Positions 12,301-21,281 of a DNA stretch of 64,000 nt are shown here, piece after piece. Under the pieces are notes generated by a model. The model was not told where the DNA came from. It did not search any database and saw only the letters and a list, made by a program, of their open reading frames with translations. The stretch spans positions 70,360,169 to 70,424,168 of the forward strand of contig OZ012684.1 in NCBI GenBank assembly GCA_963942565.1, written 5' to 3'. The position numbers and the translations under genes are program-made. Source of the stretch: Maea johnstoni. Lineage: Eukaryota; Annelida; Polychaeta; Spionida; Magelonidae. How positions within the stretch are numbered: position 1 is the stretch's first letter; every line of letters begins with the position of its first letter.

Positions 12301-15300
12301 GAACGGAGAAAAATAAAATGAAATCAGACAAAGCTTTGCGCTCACTTCCTGGCCATTCCAGCATCATTTTCTTATCCTCAAATATTTTCACAACTTTGCC
12401 AACATTTCATCAAAATTGTAAGGCTGTTAGGGGTGTCATTGATAAGAATGTCTTATCCGACTTAAGTATCGATTCGATAATCAAAAAAATTATAACCGAT
12501 TTGATCATACTTCGATCCGATTCATATTTATGTTACCTGTACTGCTAACTCACACTCATCTTCACCAGCAATGTGATTGTGAGGCATAGTGGCCGTTCGC
12601 ACATGGGGTGAATTTTTTACCCTGTGGCTTCCGCCAGAGTCCCGTGTTGAGGGCCATTAGGCTATCGAAAGTGCCGGGTGAGTTACTGCATTTTTGTGTT
12701 TATTAAAATAATTTTAAGTATTCGTCAATGCGGCGTTGCTAACCAACCTAATTTACATATGAAACGATATCTTGGGATGTACAGGGTATCCATAATCGGC
12801 AAGGATTTCTTGCCGTTTCATCGATTCTGGTTGTATCGATGACAGCCCTACAGGCTACAGGCCGAGATGCAGAGAAGTTGCTGCTTTTAGCCGGTGTGAG
12901 TATAATATGATGCTGGCATGGCCAGGAAGCGAGCGCGAAGCTTCGGATGATTTCATTTTTTTTGTTCTGACCATAAGATTAATTGTATTCATACTCAATT
13001 TTAACCTGTCGCAAAATAATCATTTTGTAACAGATTTAAGAGAGTAGTTAAAGGCTATAGAACGAATTGTGAGGTTTTGGAAATTTTGCGTAAACATTGA
13101 GTCCATTGAGTCTACTGTGGCAACTTTTCTCGCTACTAAAGATGTCATAAAACTCACTAAGATTTCAACCTTTCCCTGAATATTCATTTTGCTACAGATT
13201 TAAAAGCAAATAAAATATACAAACAGAAGGAGAATAATAGAGAAAATTGTGACGATTCTAACGATCTACACCGCATTAAAATTGACTAAAGATGTCATAA
13301 AACTCACTAAGATTTCAACCTTTCCCTGAATATTCATTTTGCTACATATTTAAAAGCAAATAAAATATATAAAAGAGAAGGAGAATAACAATAGAGAAAA
13401 TTGTGGCGATTCTAACGATCTACACCGCATTAAAATTGACCTAAGGAAAGGCGTAGCTTCCGACGATACCAAAAGATAACATAGGTTGAGCAAAAAAAAT
13501 TGGCATAAAAATAACACCAATTTTAACCTGTCGCAAAAATCTTTATTTCTCAAGAGATTTGAAAGCAAATTTAGAAGCATGTAGAGGAAATTGTGACAGA
13601 TCTAATGTAAACCGCATCAATATTGACCCACGGAAACGCGTAGCTTGGGATGATTTTATTTCATAATGACCAAAAGATAGATTGAGCGAAATAAATTGGC
13701 ATAAAAATTACAACGATTTTAACCTGTTGCAAGATCTTTATTTCTCAACAGATTTGAAAGCAAATTGAGAAGCATGTAGAGATAATTGTGGCGGTTCTAA
13801 CAATTTAAGCTGCATTCAAATTGACCCACGGGAAGGCATAGTTTCGGAGGATGTTTTTTCATACTGACCAAAAGATAGCATAGATTGAGCGAAAAAGAAT
13901 TGGCATAAAAATTACGACGATTTCAACCTGTCGCAAAATCTTCATATCTCAACATATTTGAAAGCAAGTTGAGAAGCATGTAGAAGAAATTGTGGTGTTT
14001 CTGACCATTTCAATTGCATTAAAATTGACCCACGGAAAGGCGTAGCTTTGGACGATTTCATTACATATTGACCAAAAGATAGCATTGATTGAGCGAAAAA
14101 ATTTGGCATAAAAACGATTTCAACCTGTCTAAAAATCTTCATTTCTCAACAGATTTAAAAAGCAAATTTAAAAGCATGTAGATGAAATTGTGGCGGTTCC
14201 AACGATTTAAACCGCATCGAAACTGACCCACGGGAAGGCGTAGGTCCGGATGATTTCATTTCATGCTGACTAAAAGATATAGCATAGATTGGCATGAAAA
14301 TTACAACAATTTCAATCTGTCGCAAAATCTTCATTTCTGAACAGATTTAAAAAGCATATTGAGAAGCATGTAGAGGAACTTATGGCGGTTCTAACGATTT
14401 AAACCGCATTAAAATTGACCAACGGAAAGGCGTAGCTTCGGATGATTTCATTTAACATTAAGCAAAAGGTAGCATAGATTCAGCGAAAAGAATTGGCGTA
14501 AAAATTACGTTTTCAACCTGTCGCAAAATTTTCATTTCTAAACAGATTTAAAAAGCAAATTGAGAAGCATGTAGAGGAACTTATGGCGGTTCTAACGATT
14601 GAAACCGCATTAAAATTGACCAACGGAAAGGCGTAGCTTCGGATGATTTCATTTAACATTAAGCATAAGGTAGCCTAGATTCAGCGAAAAGAATTGGCAT
14701 AAAATTACAACGTTTTCTACCTGTCGCAAAATCTTCATTTCTCAACAGATGTGAAAGCAAATCGAGAAGCATGTAGAAGAACTTGTGGCGATTCTAACGA
14801 TACAAACCGCATAAAGATTTACCAACAGAAAATTGTTATTTTGGATGATTTAATTTCATACTGAGCAAAGGATAGCATAGATCGAGCGAAAAAGATTGCA
14901 TTAAAAATTACAACGATTTCAATCTGTCCTAAAATGTTCATTTCTCAACAGATATAAAATAGAATCTCGGGACAAGTGGAATGAATTGTGGCAGTTCTAA
15001 CGATACAAACCACATTAAAATTGACGCATGGAAAGACAAATTATTGTTACAGTGAACATATAGCTTTCCCCCGTGGCTTTCCCCGCTGATATAATCATGA
15101 CGTCGCGTATTTGTTACTTTGTTTCACAGTTGCGCGTGGTGAATGATCATCAAACAAACGCTATGTTGATACAATTTAACGGAGACGGTCCATAGTAAGT
15201 GTCAGACAAAGCAATGCTCAAATCATGAAAAGATCTGGCGGCAAAATGTGCTCTTAGAGCAAAAGGTGATGTCCATTTCCCAGACTTCCCTGAAAATCAT

Positions 15301-15818
15301 GCATGCGTCACCGGATGTACCAAAAAGGTACTTCCGTCTACGCGCGCGGGACCACATTGTTGGCACCTCAAAACTTTTCTGGTACATATACAGATTGGAT
15401 ATATACATTGTATCTATATACGTACACACACACGTTACATGAATGCTCGCTTGCGCTAGCTGCACTTCGTGCAGCAGCGCTGGCGCGCTCGCTATAATGG
15501 TTAACCCTGAGGTAAGGGTAAGGTCACTCCTTCCTAAAGCCTTTCTAAACGGCCCTCAAAGTGTAACTGTGGAGTGACAGTACGTTAATGTAACTTTGAG
15601 TGAGAAGTTAGAGTTGCCGGTTTTCTAGAAAATTCATCTTTGAGTTTGATGTCATTGCCATGGACTCATCTAGAATTTCGTGTCAAAATCGTAATCATTG
15701 AGCTTTCATCAAAATATTTGCTGACATACTTTAACTTGTACGGAGACGTTTTACGATTCTTCACCTAATTTTCATTTACCTCAATATGATCCCATTTGCT
15801 GTAGTCGAGTCTTGACAT
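233..15818 (-). CDS. CDC37: CDC37, Hsp90 kinase co-chaperone (partial; 3' exons off the window)
   Basis: CDC37 recruits protein kinases to Hsp90 in the cytosol. Seven coding exons are visible on the minus strand: 15780-15818, 11398-11531, 4802-4853, 1965-2072, 1439-1555, 1019-1177 and 233-348. All have GT/AG borders and matching phases, giving about 241 residues. The N-terminus carries the kinase-recognition block with DYSKWDHIE, then the casein kinase 2 serine context VSDDEDD and the HPNID motif. A charged coiled coil follows (exons 2-5). The middle, Hsp90-binding domain then begins, with the diagnostic stretches [15 protein letters not shown] and [16 protein letters not shown]. The remaining Hsp90-binding region and C-terminus lie left of base 1. 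Family identity is essentially certain from remembered vertebrate CDC37. The start ATG at 15818 follows from the conserved N-terminus, with two more residues before DYS than in human CDC37. Confidence 0.96.
1019..1177 (-). CDS. CDC37: CDC37 coding exon 6
   Basis: Fifty-three codons in phase 0. The exon encodes [19 protein letters not shown] and the highly conserved [17 protein letters not shown], at the entry to the Hsp90-binding middle domain. The acceptor is TTTCAG and the donor is GTACGT. Confidence 0.96.
1439..1555 (-). CDS. CDC37: CDC37 coding exon 5
   Basis: Thirty-nine codons, from acceptor TTTCAG to donor [26 protein letters not shown] aligns with the WNVDTLSKDGFSKS-type linker of vertebrate CDC37, and an acidic stretch [12 protein letters not shown] follows. 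The tryptophan seen at this place in human CDC37 is replaced here. Confidence 0.94.
1965..2072 (-). CDS. CDC37: CDC37 coding exon 4
   Basis: Thirty-six codons of charged coiled coil, beginning [19 protein letters not shown] and ending KKKER, between acceptor CCTCAG and donor GTAAGA. Both borders are phase 0. The position matches the coiled-coil section of the family. Confidence 0.9.
2188..2575. mobile_element. hAT-like non-autonomous element, right end degraded
   Basis: The left terminus TAGGGCTGTCATTGG is followed by TCGAT/ATCGA-rich sequence and shares its layout with the element at 12428-12850. The shared parts include the TGTGGGGTGA-type internal stretch and the ATCGATA-rich right part. 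The right inverted repeat is not recognisable here, so the right border is approximate. Confidence 0.5.
2718..3373. mobile_element. hAT-type non-autonomous element nested in the 2649-3655 element
   Basis: The termini are TAGGGCTGCATACCG and TAGGGCTGTACACCG (inverted), flanked by the perfect 8 bp duplication ACTGGTCC at 2710-2717 and 3374-3381. The paralogous element at 20937-21281 shows the unfilled site. The element has no coding capacity. It contains a 13 bp perfect stem at about 2813-2845 and a ~195 bp foldback at 2978-3172. Confidence 0.85.
2978..3172. repeat. Long near-perfect foldback hairpin
   Basis: The arms begin GAAGGTAYGATATA and run through TAGCGGCGATAGTTCCATCG and CACAAGTTCACTAATGG to a GC-rich apex at CGCGTAGTGGCGCTG. 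The left arm carries one extra duplicated CAGTTCCATCGCCGCTAC block. GC content is well above the surroundings. It lies inside the hAT-type element. Confidence 0.85.
3903..4136. mobile_element. TTAA-flanked MITE, CCCATTCATGCC family (degraded)
   Basis: TTAA lies at 3899-3902 and 4137-4140. The left end TCTATTCATACATAAATGC and the right end GTAGGCATGAAAGGG are inverted relatives. The interior contains the family's ATCCAGATGACACT segment. The sequence just left of it (ACAGACATGAATGGG then TTAA) is the right end of a second, abutting copy. Confidence 0.6.
4802..4853 (-). CDS. CDC37: CDC37 coding exon 3
   Basis: A 52-base exon between a T-rich acceptor (TTTCAG) and donor GTAAAT. It encodes [17 protein letters not shown], part of the N-terminal coiled coil. 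Phase 2 at its start matches exon 2, and it ends in phase 0. Confidence 0.88.
5480..8450. repeat. Complex, higher-order tandem repeat array
   Basis: TCATACCTAATAGTGCC-type blocks recur at 5611, 6108, 6936, 7428, 7560, 8153, 8274 and 8393. A longer module around CAGTAGATCACCAAACATGAA recurs at about 5770, 7089 and 7712. A ~100 bp stretch at about 5470-5570 reappears nearly unchanged at about 8016-8110. Units differ in length, so this is a mosaic of nested duplications. Several short minus-strand reading frames here simply repeat with the module. Confidence 0.85.
6165..6300 (-). repeat. Dispersed repeat, inverted relative of 26840-26990
   Basis: On the minus strand this reads GAGCAGATTTGGCTCCCAGG and later CATTGTCCAGGTTTGGGG followed by GGGGCATGCTCCC. 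The plus-strand copy at 26840-26990 carries the same landmarks in the same order. Its identity is unknown. It is probably the end of a transposon family. Confidence 0.6.
9053..9313. mobile_element. Palindromic element with a TTAA-bordered core
   Basis: The outer arms are CCCTTCTCACCATGAGTG at the left and its inverted match at the right (…CACTCATGGTGAGAAGGG). The core at 9105-9261 starts CCCTGCCATCCC and ends GGGATGGCAGGG, with TTAA on both sides. This is either a piggyBac-like MITE or simply the inner part of one larger palindrome. The symmetric flanks make the TTAA evidence weaker here than at other sites. A third partial copy of the outer arm lies near 8580-8625. Confidence 0.6.
9742..10304. 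repeat. 563 bp tandem duplication, copy 1
   Basis: Nearly identical to 10305-10867 at a period of exactly 563 bases, with only a handful of differences (for example around 10182 and 10206). It contains a hairpin CAACTTCCGGTTG…CAACCTGAAGTTG and a perfect 17 bp inverted repeat, GAAACCAAAAGAATTAA with its complement. It also carries CACGTGGT and ATTGG motifs. Short frames in both copies are shadows. Confidence 0.95.
10305..10867. repeat. 563 bp tandem duplication, copy 2
   Basis: Second unit of the duplication. Its near-identity to copy 1 implies a very recent event or an assembly artefact. It is followed by a third, diverging occurrence of the CATTGGATAATTCAC edge and another CCACGTGGT. Confidence 0.95.
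10868..11000. promoter_or_regulatory. Possible CpG/E-box/NRF1-like cluster
   Basis: Within 130 bases there are CCACGTGG and TCACGTGA E-boxes, an inverted CCAAT-type ATTGG just upstream, and two CATGCGCATCC stretches resembling NRF1 half-palindromes. Such clusters mark housekeeping promoters in animals. Here the cluster sits inside CDC37 intron 2, so function is speculative. Confidence 0.25.
11398..11531 (-). CDS. CDC37: CDC37 coding exon 2
   Basis: Starts after acceptor CTACCCTAG and ends at donor GTAAGT. It encodes [13 protein letters not shown], including the conserved serine that CK2 phosphorylates in other animals and the HPN motif. [16 protein letters not shown] and the start of the lysine/glutamate coiled coil follow. 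It ends two bases into a codon. Confidence 0.94.
12428..12850. mobile_element. hAT-like non-autonomous element in the foldback spacer
   Basis: The termini are TAGGGGTGTCATTGATA and (inverted) TAGGGCTGTCATCGATAC, with ATCGAT-rich ends shared with 2188-2575. The flanking octamers AAGGCTGT and CAGGCTAC agree at only 5 of 8 positions, so the duplication is old or misplaced. Confidence 0.65.
12905..15040 (+). repeat. ~200 bp satellite-like tandem array
   Basis: The AACCTGTCGC-like landmark recurs at about 13004, 13514, 13721, 13926, 14122, 14315, 14516, 14722 and 14928, a spacing of roughly 195-210. A subregion at 13136-13435 shows an extra duplication of ~150 bp. Units are clearly diverged from one another. 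These units are the right arm of the foldback element. Confidence 0.9.
15780..15818 (-). CDS. CDC37: CDC37 coding exon 1
   Basis: Thirteen codons, from the ATG at 15818 to a GAG followed by donor GTAAAT. The product begins [13 protein letters not shown], the conserved N-terminal kinase-recognition segment. It splices in phase 0 to 11531, so the intron falls just before the CK2-site block VSDDEDD. The exon is too short for ordinary ORF calling and was found by looking for the expected N-terminus. Confidence 0.93.
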
Positions 15819-15863
15819 TTTCCTTCACTATTTCGTGTTGTTGAAATTTGTTCTGAAAATGCT

Positions 15864-15872
15864 ACTTCCGGT
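15864..15872 (-). promoter_or_regulatory. ETS-family site upstream of CDC37
   Basis: The minus strand reads ACCGGAAGT, the canonical ETS/GABP core, about 46 bases upstream of the CDC37 ATG. Such sites are typical of TATA-less housekeeping promoters. It may fall in the 5' untranslated region or at the transcription start. Confidence 0.5.
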
Positions 15873-15904
15873 AGCTGTCAGCACAAACACATGTTCCTAA
15901 TCTA

Positions 15905-15909
15905 ATTGG
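15905..15909 (-). promoter_or_regulatory. CCAAT box upstream of CDC37
   Basis: The minus-strand sequence CAGCCAATTAG contains CCAAT about 87 bases upstream of the ATG and about 33 bases beyond the ETS site. The pairing with the ETS site makes a chance match less likely. Confidence 0.4.
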
Positions 15910-16185
15910 CTGTCGACTACATGTCTGTGCATAACAAGCCGTACATAGGTTTGGTCTTTGTATGGCAAGCCAAGAACGTGTTTTCTCAGTAAAATATTTT
16001 TCATTTCAGAAAAATTTTCATATGCTTTTGATGAAGATTAGTTCGCTTCTGAAGGATTTTTACCGAATATTTTTTACTGAACGAATTATATTTAAATACG
16101 ATGGTGCAGCTCTGAACGGTAGAAAAAAAAATTAAAAATATTTTTCAGCTGTTTCTCTGGAAAACAGCGAAAATAATATATATCG

Positions 16186-16826
16186 GAAGGAGCCCTTTTA
16201 AGAATCGGGGCCCTATTAAGAATCAATTTGGTTTTCTTCACGTGGAAATGTCATCACAAGATGTAAGATCATGATATTTCCTGTGTGAATACTAGTGACT
16301 TTGGGGCTATAGAAAATCTAATTGAGATTATTTGATAACTAACAAATTTGGTGGAAGAAGGTAGTGATGTGATGACCAAGCCACAGACTTGAAGGCTGCA
16401 ATGGCCAAAAATTGACAGCCTTCCATTTTTCCACAAAAAACAAGGAACTGAAATTACTATCTAACCCTACCTAGGCTTGCCTCTTTCTTACAAATAAGAA
16501 TGATTAAAAGTTAATATTTGGTCTGTTTGTTAATTCAATTAAATTGCAAAAAAAATTTGGAAGTCAATTAATTTACAAAAAACATTCTTTTAGAACAAAA
16601 TCAAGGTGATTCTTAAAAGGGCCCTTTTTTCAATAGCACACATATGAGAACCATAATTTCCGAGCCCTCAAGGAGGATCTAAGGTGGGGGATCCACATCA
16701 ACTAACCATACAGCATAAACACAAGTACCTCACCTACCTAACAGTAGGTGGGTCTGGTATAAATTCTAAACGCTGTTCTTTATTTCATGACAAACCCTCA
16801 AATTGATTCTTAATAGGGCCCTCTCC
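16186..16826. mobile_element. Inverted-repeat (MITE-like) element
   Basis: GGGCCCTATTAAGAATCAAT at 16208 is inverted at about 16800-16824 as ATTGATTCTTAATAGGGCCC. A second related block, AGCCCTTTTAAGAATC, lies just left of it, and an internal GATTCTTAAAAGGGCCC lies near 16610. Borders and target duplication are unclear. The right edge runs into a (TA)n tract. Confidence 0.6.
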
Positions 16827-18129
16827 TATATATATATATATATATATATATTTTCGGCTGTTCACACCTGCACCATGGTATTCAACTGATTAAAAACTGA
16901 ATGAAATATTTTAACAAATAATTTTTACTGAAAGAAAATTTTTACTGAAGAAAATTTTTACTGAAGGATTTTTTATACTGAAAAGATAAGTTTACCGAAC
17001 GAAAAGGTAAACTGAATGGAATAAAATCAAATATGATTTTTTTTTAGAAAAATAATTTACTGAATGATGTTCTGATATAAGAATATATCATTATGTAAAA
17101 TACTGGCTTCGAAGACTGTATCGTTATTCACTTTCAGCCCAAAAATTGGATGAAAATGTTGGTCAAAATGGTCTAGCTCGAAGGAATCAGCATGGTCAGA
17201 GGAGACAGGCATGTCAATTGGGACCAATTTAACAAAGAAGGCCCAAAGGGTCCCTCTTTTTGTTCTCTTGACTGTACCACAATAAAAGGTTGCTAGGTCG
17301 AGATTCGTGGCGACTGATCACTACTCATGTGTCATCTTTTGTTTTGAAATCCATTCTTAGGGGCCAACCAAGGACACCACCTAGTGGTGATAATCTTGGT
17401 GTGCTAGACTATCACCCTAAGGTTTTAAATAGTGTAGCATTCTTTCACTATTTAGTAGAATAATGAATTTAAGGAAAGGCTAACATGTACAATGAGTCAT
17501 AATATCACATTTAGAATTATAAATCTTCTCTAGCTACATGTATTACTAACAGGGGCATCCAGAAGAAGAGATAAAAGGCATCTAGGGGCATTGCTGTATT
17601 CTGAAAATATACGGTCCCTCTGATGTTCATCCATTACATAGTTATCCAGCGATAGTCCATAGCCCGTAGCATGTAAACGACATTTGAGAGAAAATGTATC
17701 GCCCACAAAAGGTTATCTAAGCATCATTCTTGCTCAAGTAACCTAAATACAAATCTAAAAGATTTTTTTTCTTGCTGCATATATTCCTCATTATGATATG
17801 GATCCAACTTTATTTATTCACAGCTGACATCATTAGGGTTTTTTGACTATTCTTTTTAAAAAAATTAAAATTACACAAGGTTACTAAATTGTGGTAATTT
17901 CAAAAGTGTCATGCTCTTCGAGGAATGATAACTGACTCACTATTAGAAAATTAAGTGCCCAGAACTCTGATGGGCATAAACAACAAAACTGAGGTACTGA
18001 GACGTTATGCCATACAGTAAACAAATATATATTTACATAATATTCACTAATCTGAATCTAATTTTATAAAAAAAAATTGTCAAATATAATACGATACTGT
18101 TTGCGATATTCGTTGTGTATGTAGATTAG

Positions 18130-18453
18130 TTAAGCAAGGATAAGGGAATAGATTATTAGACCAATGGGATTGGCTGAATGTCTCAACTTTGTTTACATCC
18201 TGGCCAGCTGATGCCCTCTCTGCACATGCCCCGCTTCATACATTATTGAGCTGAAGCAAGGACGGATCTGGTTGGAACTGGATTCAATGAAAGAAAGGAT
18301 TGCCCGCTGTCAAATCTGCCCAAGTGAGCCAACACGCTAAAAGCCGGCTAGAAATCGCCTACAGAATGAGAAGTCAACATTTGAGATAGCACCATTGGCG
18401 AGGGAGCGTTTGACAACTGACGAGACAACACCTTTGTTTGGCTCTAAACTGAT
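18130..18453 (+). other. Candidate 5' untranslated first exon of bestrophin
   Basis: A GC-richer stretch ending at a strong donor, CTGAT followed by GTAAGTGA at 18454. It lies upstream and in the right orientation for the bestrophin gene, whose first coding exon begins with a splice acceptor (so an upstream exon must exist). The left border is not defined by the sequence. Confidence 0.35.
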
Positions 18454-18754
18454 GTAAGTGACAATGAAGAAGATGCGCAATTTGACATTTTACTTTTTAG
18501 GGATACTTCAGATAATACCAAGGATTTCTGTCAATTTCCAGTAATTTTGTTTTTCCCCTGAACCAGTCTTTTTAAATGTTAAGTGAGCATATTTCTTTGC
18601 TATTTAATCCGTTTTTAAATAAGTAAATTATCTGACAAGGCCAGGGATGTTTTAGGTTTTCTCTGTGTTTACGTTTTCTGCTGCTGCTTGGAGCTTGGCT
18701 GCTGCAGCAGCAGCAAGCCAGCATCGCAGGATTCCGACATGGCGCTTTCTATCG

Positions 18755-18770
18755 TTTGACAGCTGTCAAA
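18755..18770. promoter_or_regulatory. Palindromic TGACAGCTGTCA site 1 (TGIF/MEIS type)
   Basis: Perfect 16 bp palindrome TTTGACAGCTGTCAAA. Its core TGACAGCTGTCA is the known dimer site of TALE homeodomain factors (TGIF, MEIS/PKNOX). It lies just inside the presumed first intron of bestrophin. Confidence 0.4.
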
Positions 18771-19005
18771 TAGTGGTATTTAACAATTTGCCTGTTTTAG
18801 TTGAAAACTGCTTTGTGATTTTTATAGACTTTTTTTAGAGTAAATATCCTGTAGTGTTAGACACCAAGGCACAGATGGAATAGCTTAATCTTTATATCTG
18901 TATTCTATTATATGCCAGATTTCTGACGTCCATTGTCATCGTCAGCTGATTTGTGTGGGAGGAAAACTGGAAAACGTTCACTTAATATATCTGCTTATGT
19001 GATTA

Positions 19006-19017
19006 TGACAGCTGTCA
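19006..19017. promoter_or_regulatory. Palindromic TGACAGCTGTCA site 2 (TGIF/MEIS type)
   Basis: A second perfect TGACAGCTGTCA, about 250 bases after the first. Two exact 12 bp copies so close are unexpected by chance in AT-rich DNA. Confidence 0.4.
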
Positions 19018-20644
19018 AACCACCATTTTCCCATAATCCCGGGTGCTATTCTTAATTAGTACTAGAATTAAATTTTTGCATCGCTTTTTCCTTTCGTTGA
19101 AATGTTTTAATTTGTGGGGAAACGCCAAGCCTGTAGTTGATTGCATCAGCATTACCAATACTTTTCTGTTGCCAGGTTGCGATGGGTCAGAATATGTTTG
19201 TCCATTTTCTGCACCCAATCAATGGCAGATGGATAGCCTGCTAAAGGTTCATTTTGAGCAGCAATTATGTCAGTAGCATTAGTTGAATTATGTACATCAA
19301 AGGGCCCTCTTATTGATTAAATACATATTTTATGCTGAACCTTATGCCATCACTATAAAAAATATATATATATATTATTATTAATTCTAGCCATTCTTAT
19401 GACTCAAAAATAAGACTTTTAAAAATAGATGGCCATCATAATGTTCATCCTGTAGAAAATGGCAGTGTGCATGTCATTTTTATAGATTGTCTCTTTGATG
19501 TTAAATCATGATGAGGTGATTGAGGTCTAGACCTAGCTATTTCCATTGATTTTTATTTGAAGAGTACTCAGGGTATTCAGGTAAACCTCCACCATGGTTA
19601 AATGATTTAAACCATCTGTTCCCATTGGGACAGTATTTGTTTATAAATCCCACTTATCTGTCCTCTTGTATTAAAGCACAGCTATGCAGTATTGATTTCT
19701 GGTGAAAATCAATACAATAACCTCCAGTTTCTAGGTGAATGCTCTTGCTAATCGGACTACGCATGCAGCAGATATTGATCACATTATCTATTCATGTTTA
19801 GCATTGATTTGCATATTGTTACTGGTGGATGTATACAAAACAAACAATAGTAACAAGGTGTGCTATAAAAAACAATAGATACATTGTGAGTTAGTGCCCA
19901 TAAAGGCAACTATCATACACCTATTTGGCATGATATTGCACACATAGAATTAGGGTGTTTACTGTAAGTTTCTCCGGATTCAATTATGGTATATCATCTC
20001 ACTCTTGAAACTAAAATATAGCTAAATATTGATGTCCTTGAAAATAAGAAGTGATACCATTACATCTTATCAAAGGCTTATGATCTAGATCATAAGTTTT
20101 TGATCCTATTAGGAATCTTACTTAGATAGACCATTGTTTCAATCAAATTTTATTGTTGTGTTATGAATAGAAAAAAAATAGGATGGCTATCACAGTAAGA
20201 ATGTAATCTTTTTTTGGATACAAGCCAGCCCTGTCAATCACAAGTTATTCTCATTGTCAAACTTCTTATGTAAGCGTTCAGGTTCATGTGTTATAGATCC
20301 AGGATAGGGTTCTTTTGGCTTTGGTATGAATTACTTTGAATTTTTTCAGAGTTAGAAGAGTATTTGAAGGATAAATGTAGATCGAAACACTACCAAAGAC
20401 TTATTTAAAATTATTTTGCAAAGTAATTCTTCAGGCCTGTCCAAGCTATCACATTGTAACACTTTTTTGCGCCATTTGTTTTAAACATTGCGACACAAAA
20501 ACTTGATGCGACTCTGTGCGACAAGTGAATTTCTAAGGATTTGGCAGGATTGCTTCCATCAGCTGATTCAGGCTAACTTATATTACACACTCACAGGAGC
20601 ACCTGCTAAATATGTAGACGACAGGTAGCTAAGACACCGGGGCA

Positions 20645-20880
20645 GATTATCAATTCCAGGAATGCCATTGATAATCTGAACACGGCAAGCAACGACGATT
20701 GAAATCATATCCGTCGAAGTAAAATGCTGTAACAACTTGTCGCTGTGTTGGATAAGCATCCTTGAAGACACTGGAGAGGATTATCAATTCCTGGAATACC
20801 ATTGATAATCTGAACATGGCAAGCAACGACGATTGAAATTTCAACTGTCAAAGTAAAATGCTGTAATGACATGTTGCTGT
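20645..20880. repeat. Tandem duplication of ~134 bp containing a hairpin
   Basis: Two copies begin GATTATCAATTCC at 20645 and 20779 and continue through AATCTGAACAYGGCAAGCAA. Each starts with a stem-loop in which GATTATCAAT pairs with ATTGATAATC. They differ by scattered substitutions. Confidence 0.85.
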
Positions 20881-20936
20881 GTTAGATAAGGTTCCATGAA
20901 GTATGAACAAAGCGATTTTTAGTGTACCATGCCCAG

Positions 20937-21281
20937 CAGGGCTCGACGCTAAGGGTAAACCTATGGCCCCAGGCCAGAAAAAATTCCCAAAAACAGTTTC
21001 GGGCCAGTAAAAAAAGACTTCAACTGGTCCTACAGGCCCAGTTAACATTTGGAGACATTCTTGTTAAAAAGTTTCCCCCAGAGAATGTCCCCAAATGTTT
21101 TTGAAATAAATGAAGTTAAAATTTATAAAGATAAGTGTTGTGGTGAATTTTATCCAATGTTCTTTCTTGTTATATGTTAAAGAAAAAATGTAGGACCAGT
21201 AAAAATTTTGCAGGATCAGTAGATGCTAGGTGTTACTGGTCCTACAGGGCCAGTATCATTTTGAGTTAGCGTCGAGGCCTG
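20937..21281. mobile_element. Non-autonomous DNA transposon, 5 bp TSD, intact relative of 2649-3655
   Basis: Ends CAGGGCTCGACGCTAA and (inverted) CAGGCCTCGACGCTAAC, flanked by CCCAG at 20932-20936 and 21282-21286. It is inverted relative to the 2649 copy. It retains the uninterrupted sequence at the place where the 2649 copy carries the hAT-like insertion. Length is 345 bp with no coding capacity. Confidence 0.85.

Larger units (their letters stand above)
12101..15057. mobile_element. Foldback-type element with tandem subrepeat arms
   Basis: One ~200 bp unit in reverse orientation (about 12101-12370) faces about ten forward units (about 12905-15057). Both outer edges end at the same place in the unit, near TTCACNGTAA then CTTTC…AATTTTAATG. 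Internal landmarks are AACCTGTCGCAAAATCTTCA, GCGGTTCTAACGATTTAAAC and GGAAAGGCGTAGCTTCGGA. The central spacer is occupied by a hAT-like element. No coding sequence was seen. Confidence 0.7.
11532..15779. other. CDC37 intron 1 (foldback element)
   Basis: This 4.2 kb intron is largely the foldback structure of about 12101-15057, with a hAT-like insertion in its spacer. Outside it (11532-12100 and 15058-15779) I see no exon. A short GC-rich hairpin, GCTGCACTTCGTGCAGC, lies near 15458. Confidence 0.7.
15819..18120. other. Region between the CDC37 start and the inferred bestrophin 5' exon
   Basis: Contains the CDC37 proximal promoter (see separate entries) and an inverted-repeat element at about 16186-16826. 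A (TA)n stretch lies near 16830 and an ACTGAA-rich run at about 16920-17060. No coding sequence was seen. Confidence 0.5.

Noticed and set aside
15440-15500. GC-rich hairpin GCTGCACTTCGTGCAGC as a possible small RNA or tRNA
   Set aside because: The stem is short, with no cloverleaf and no Pol III boxes. Probably incidental repeat sequence.
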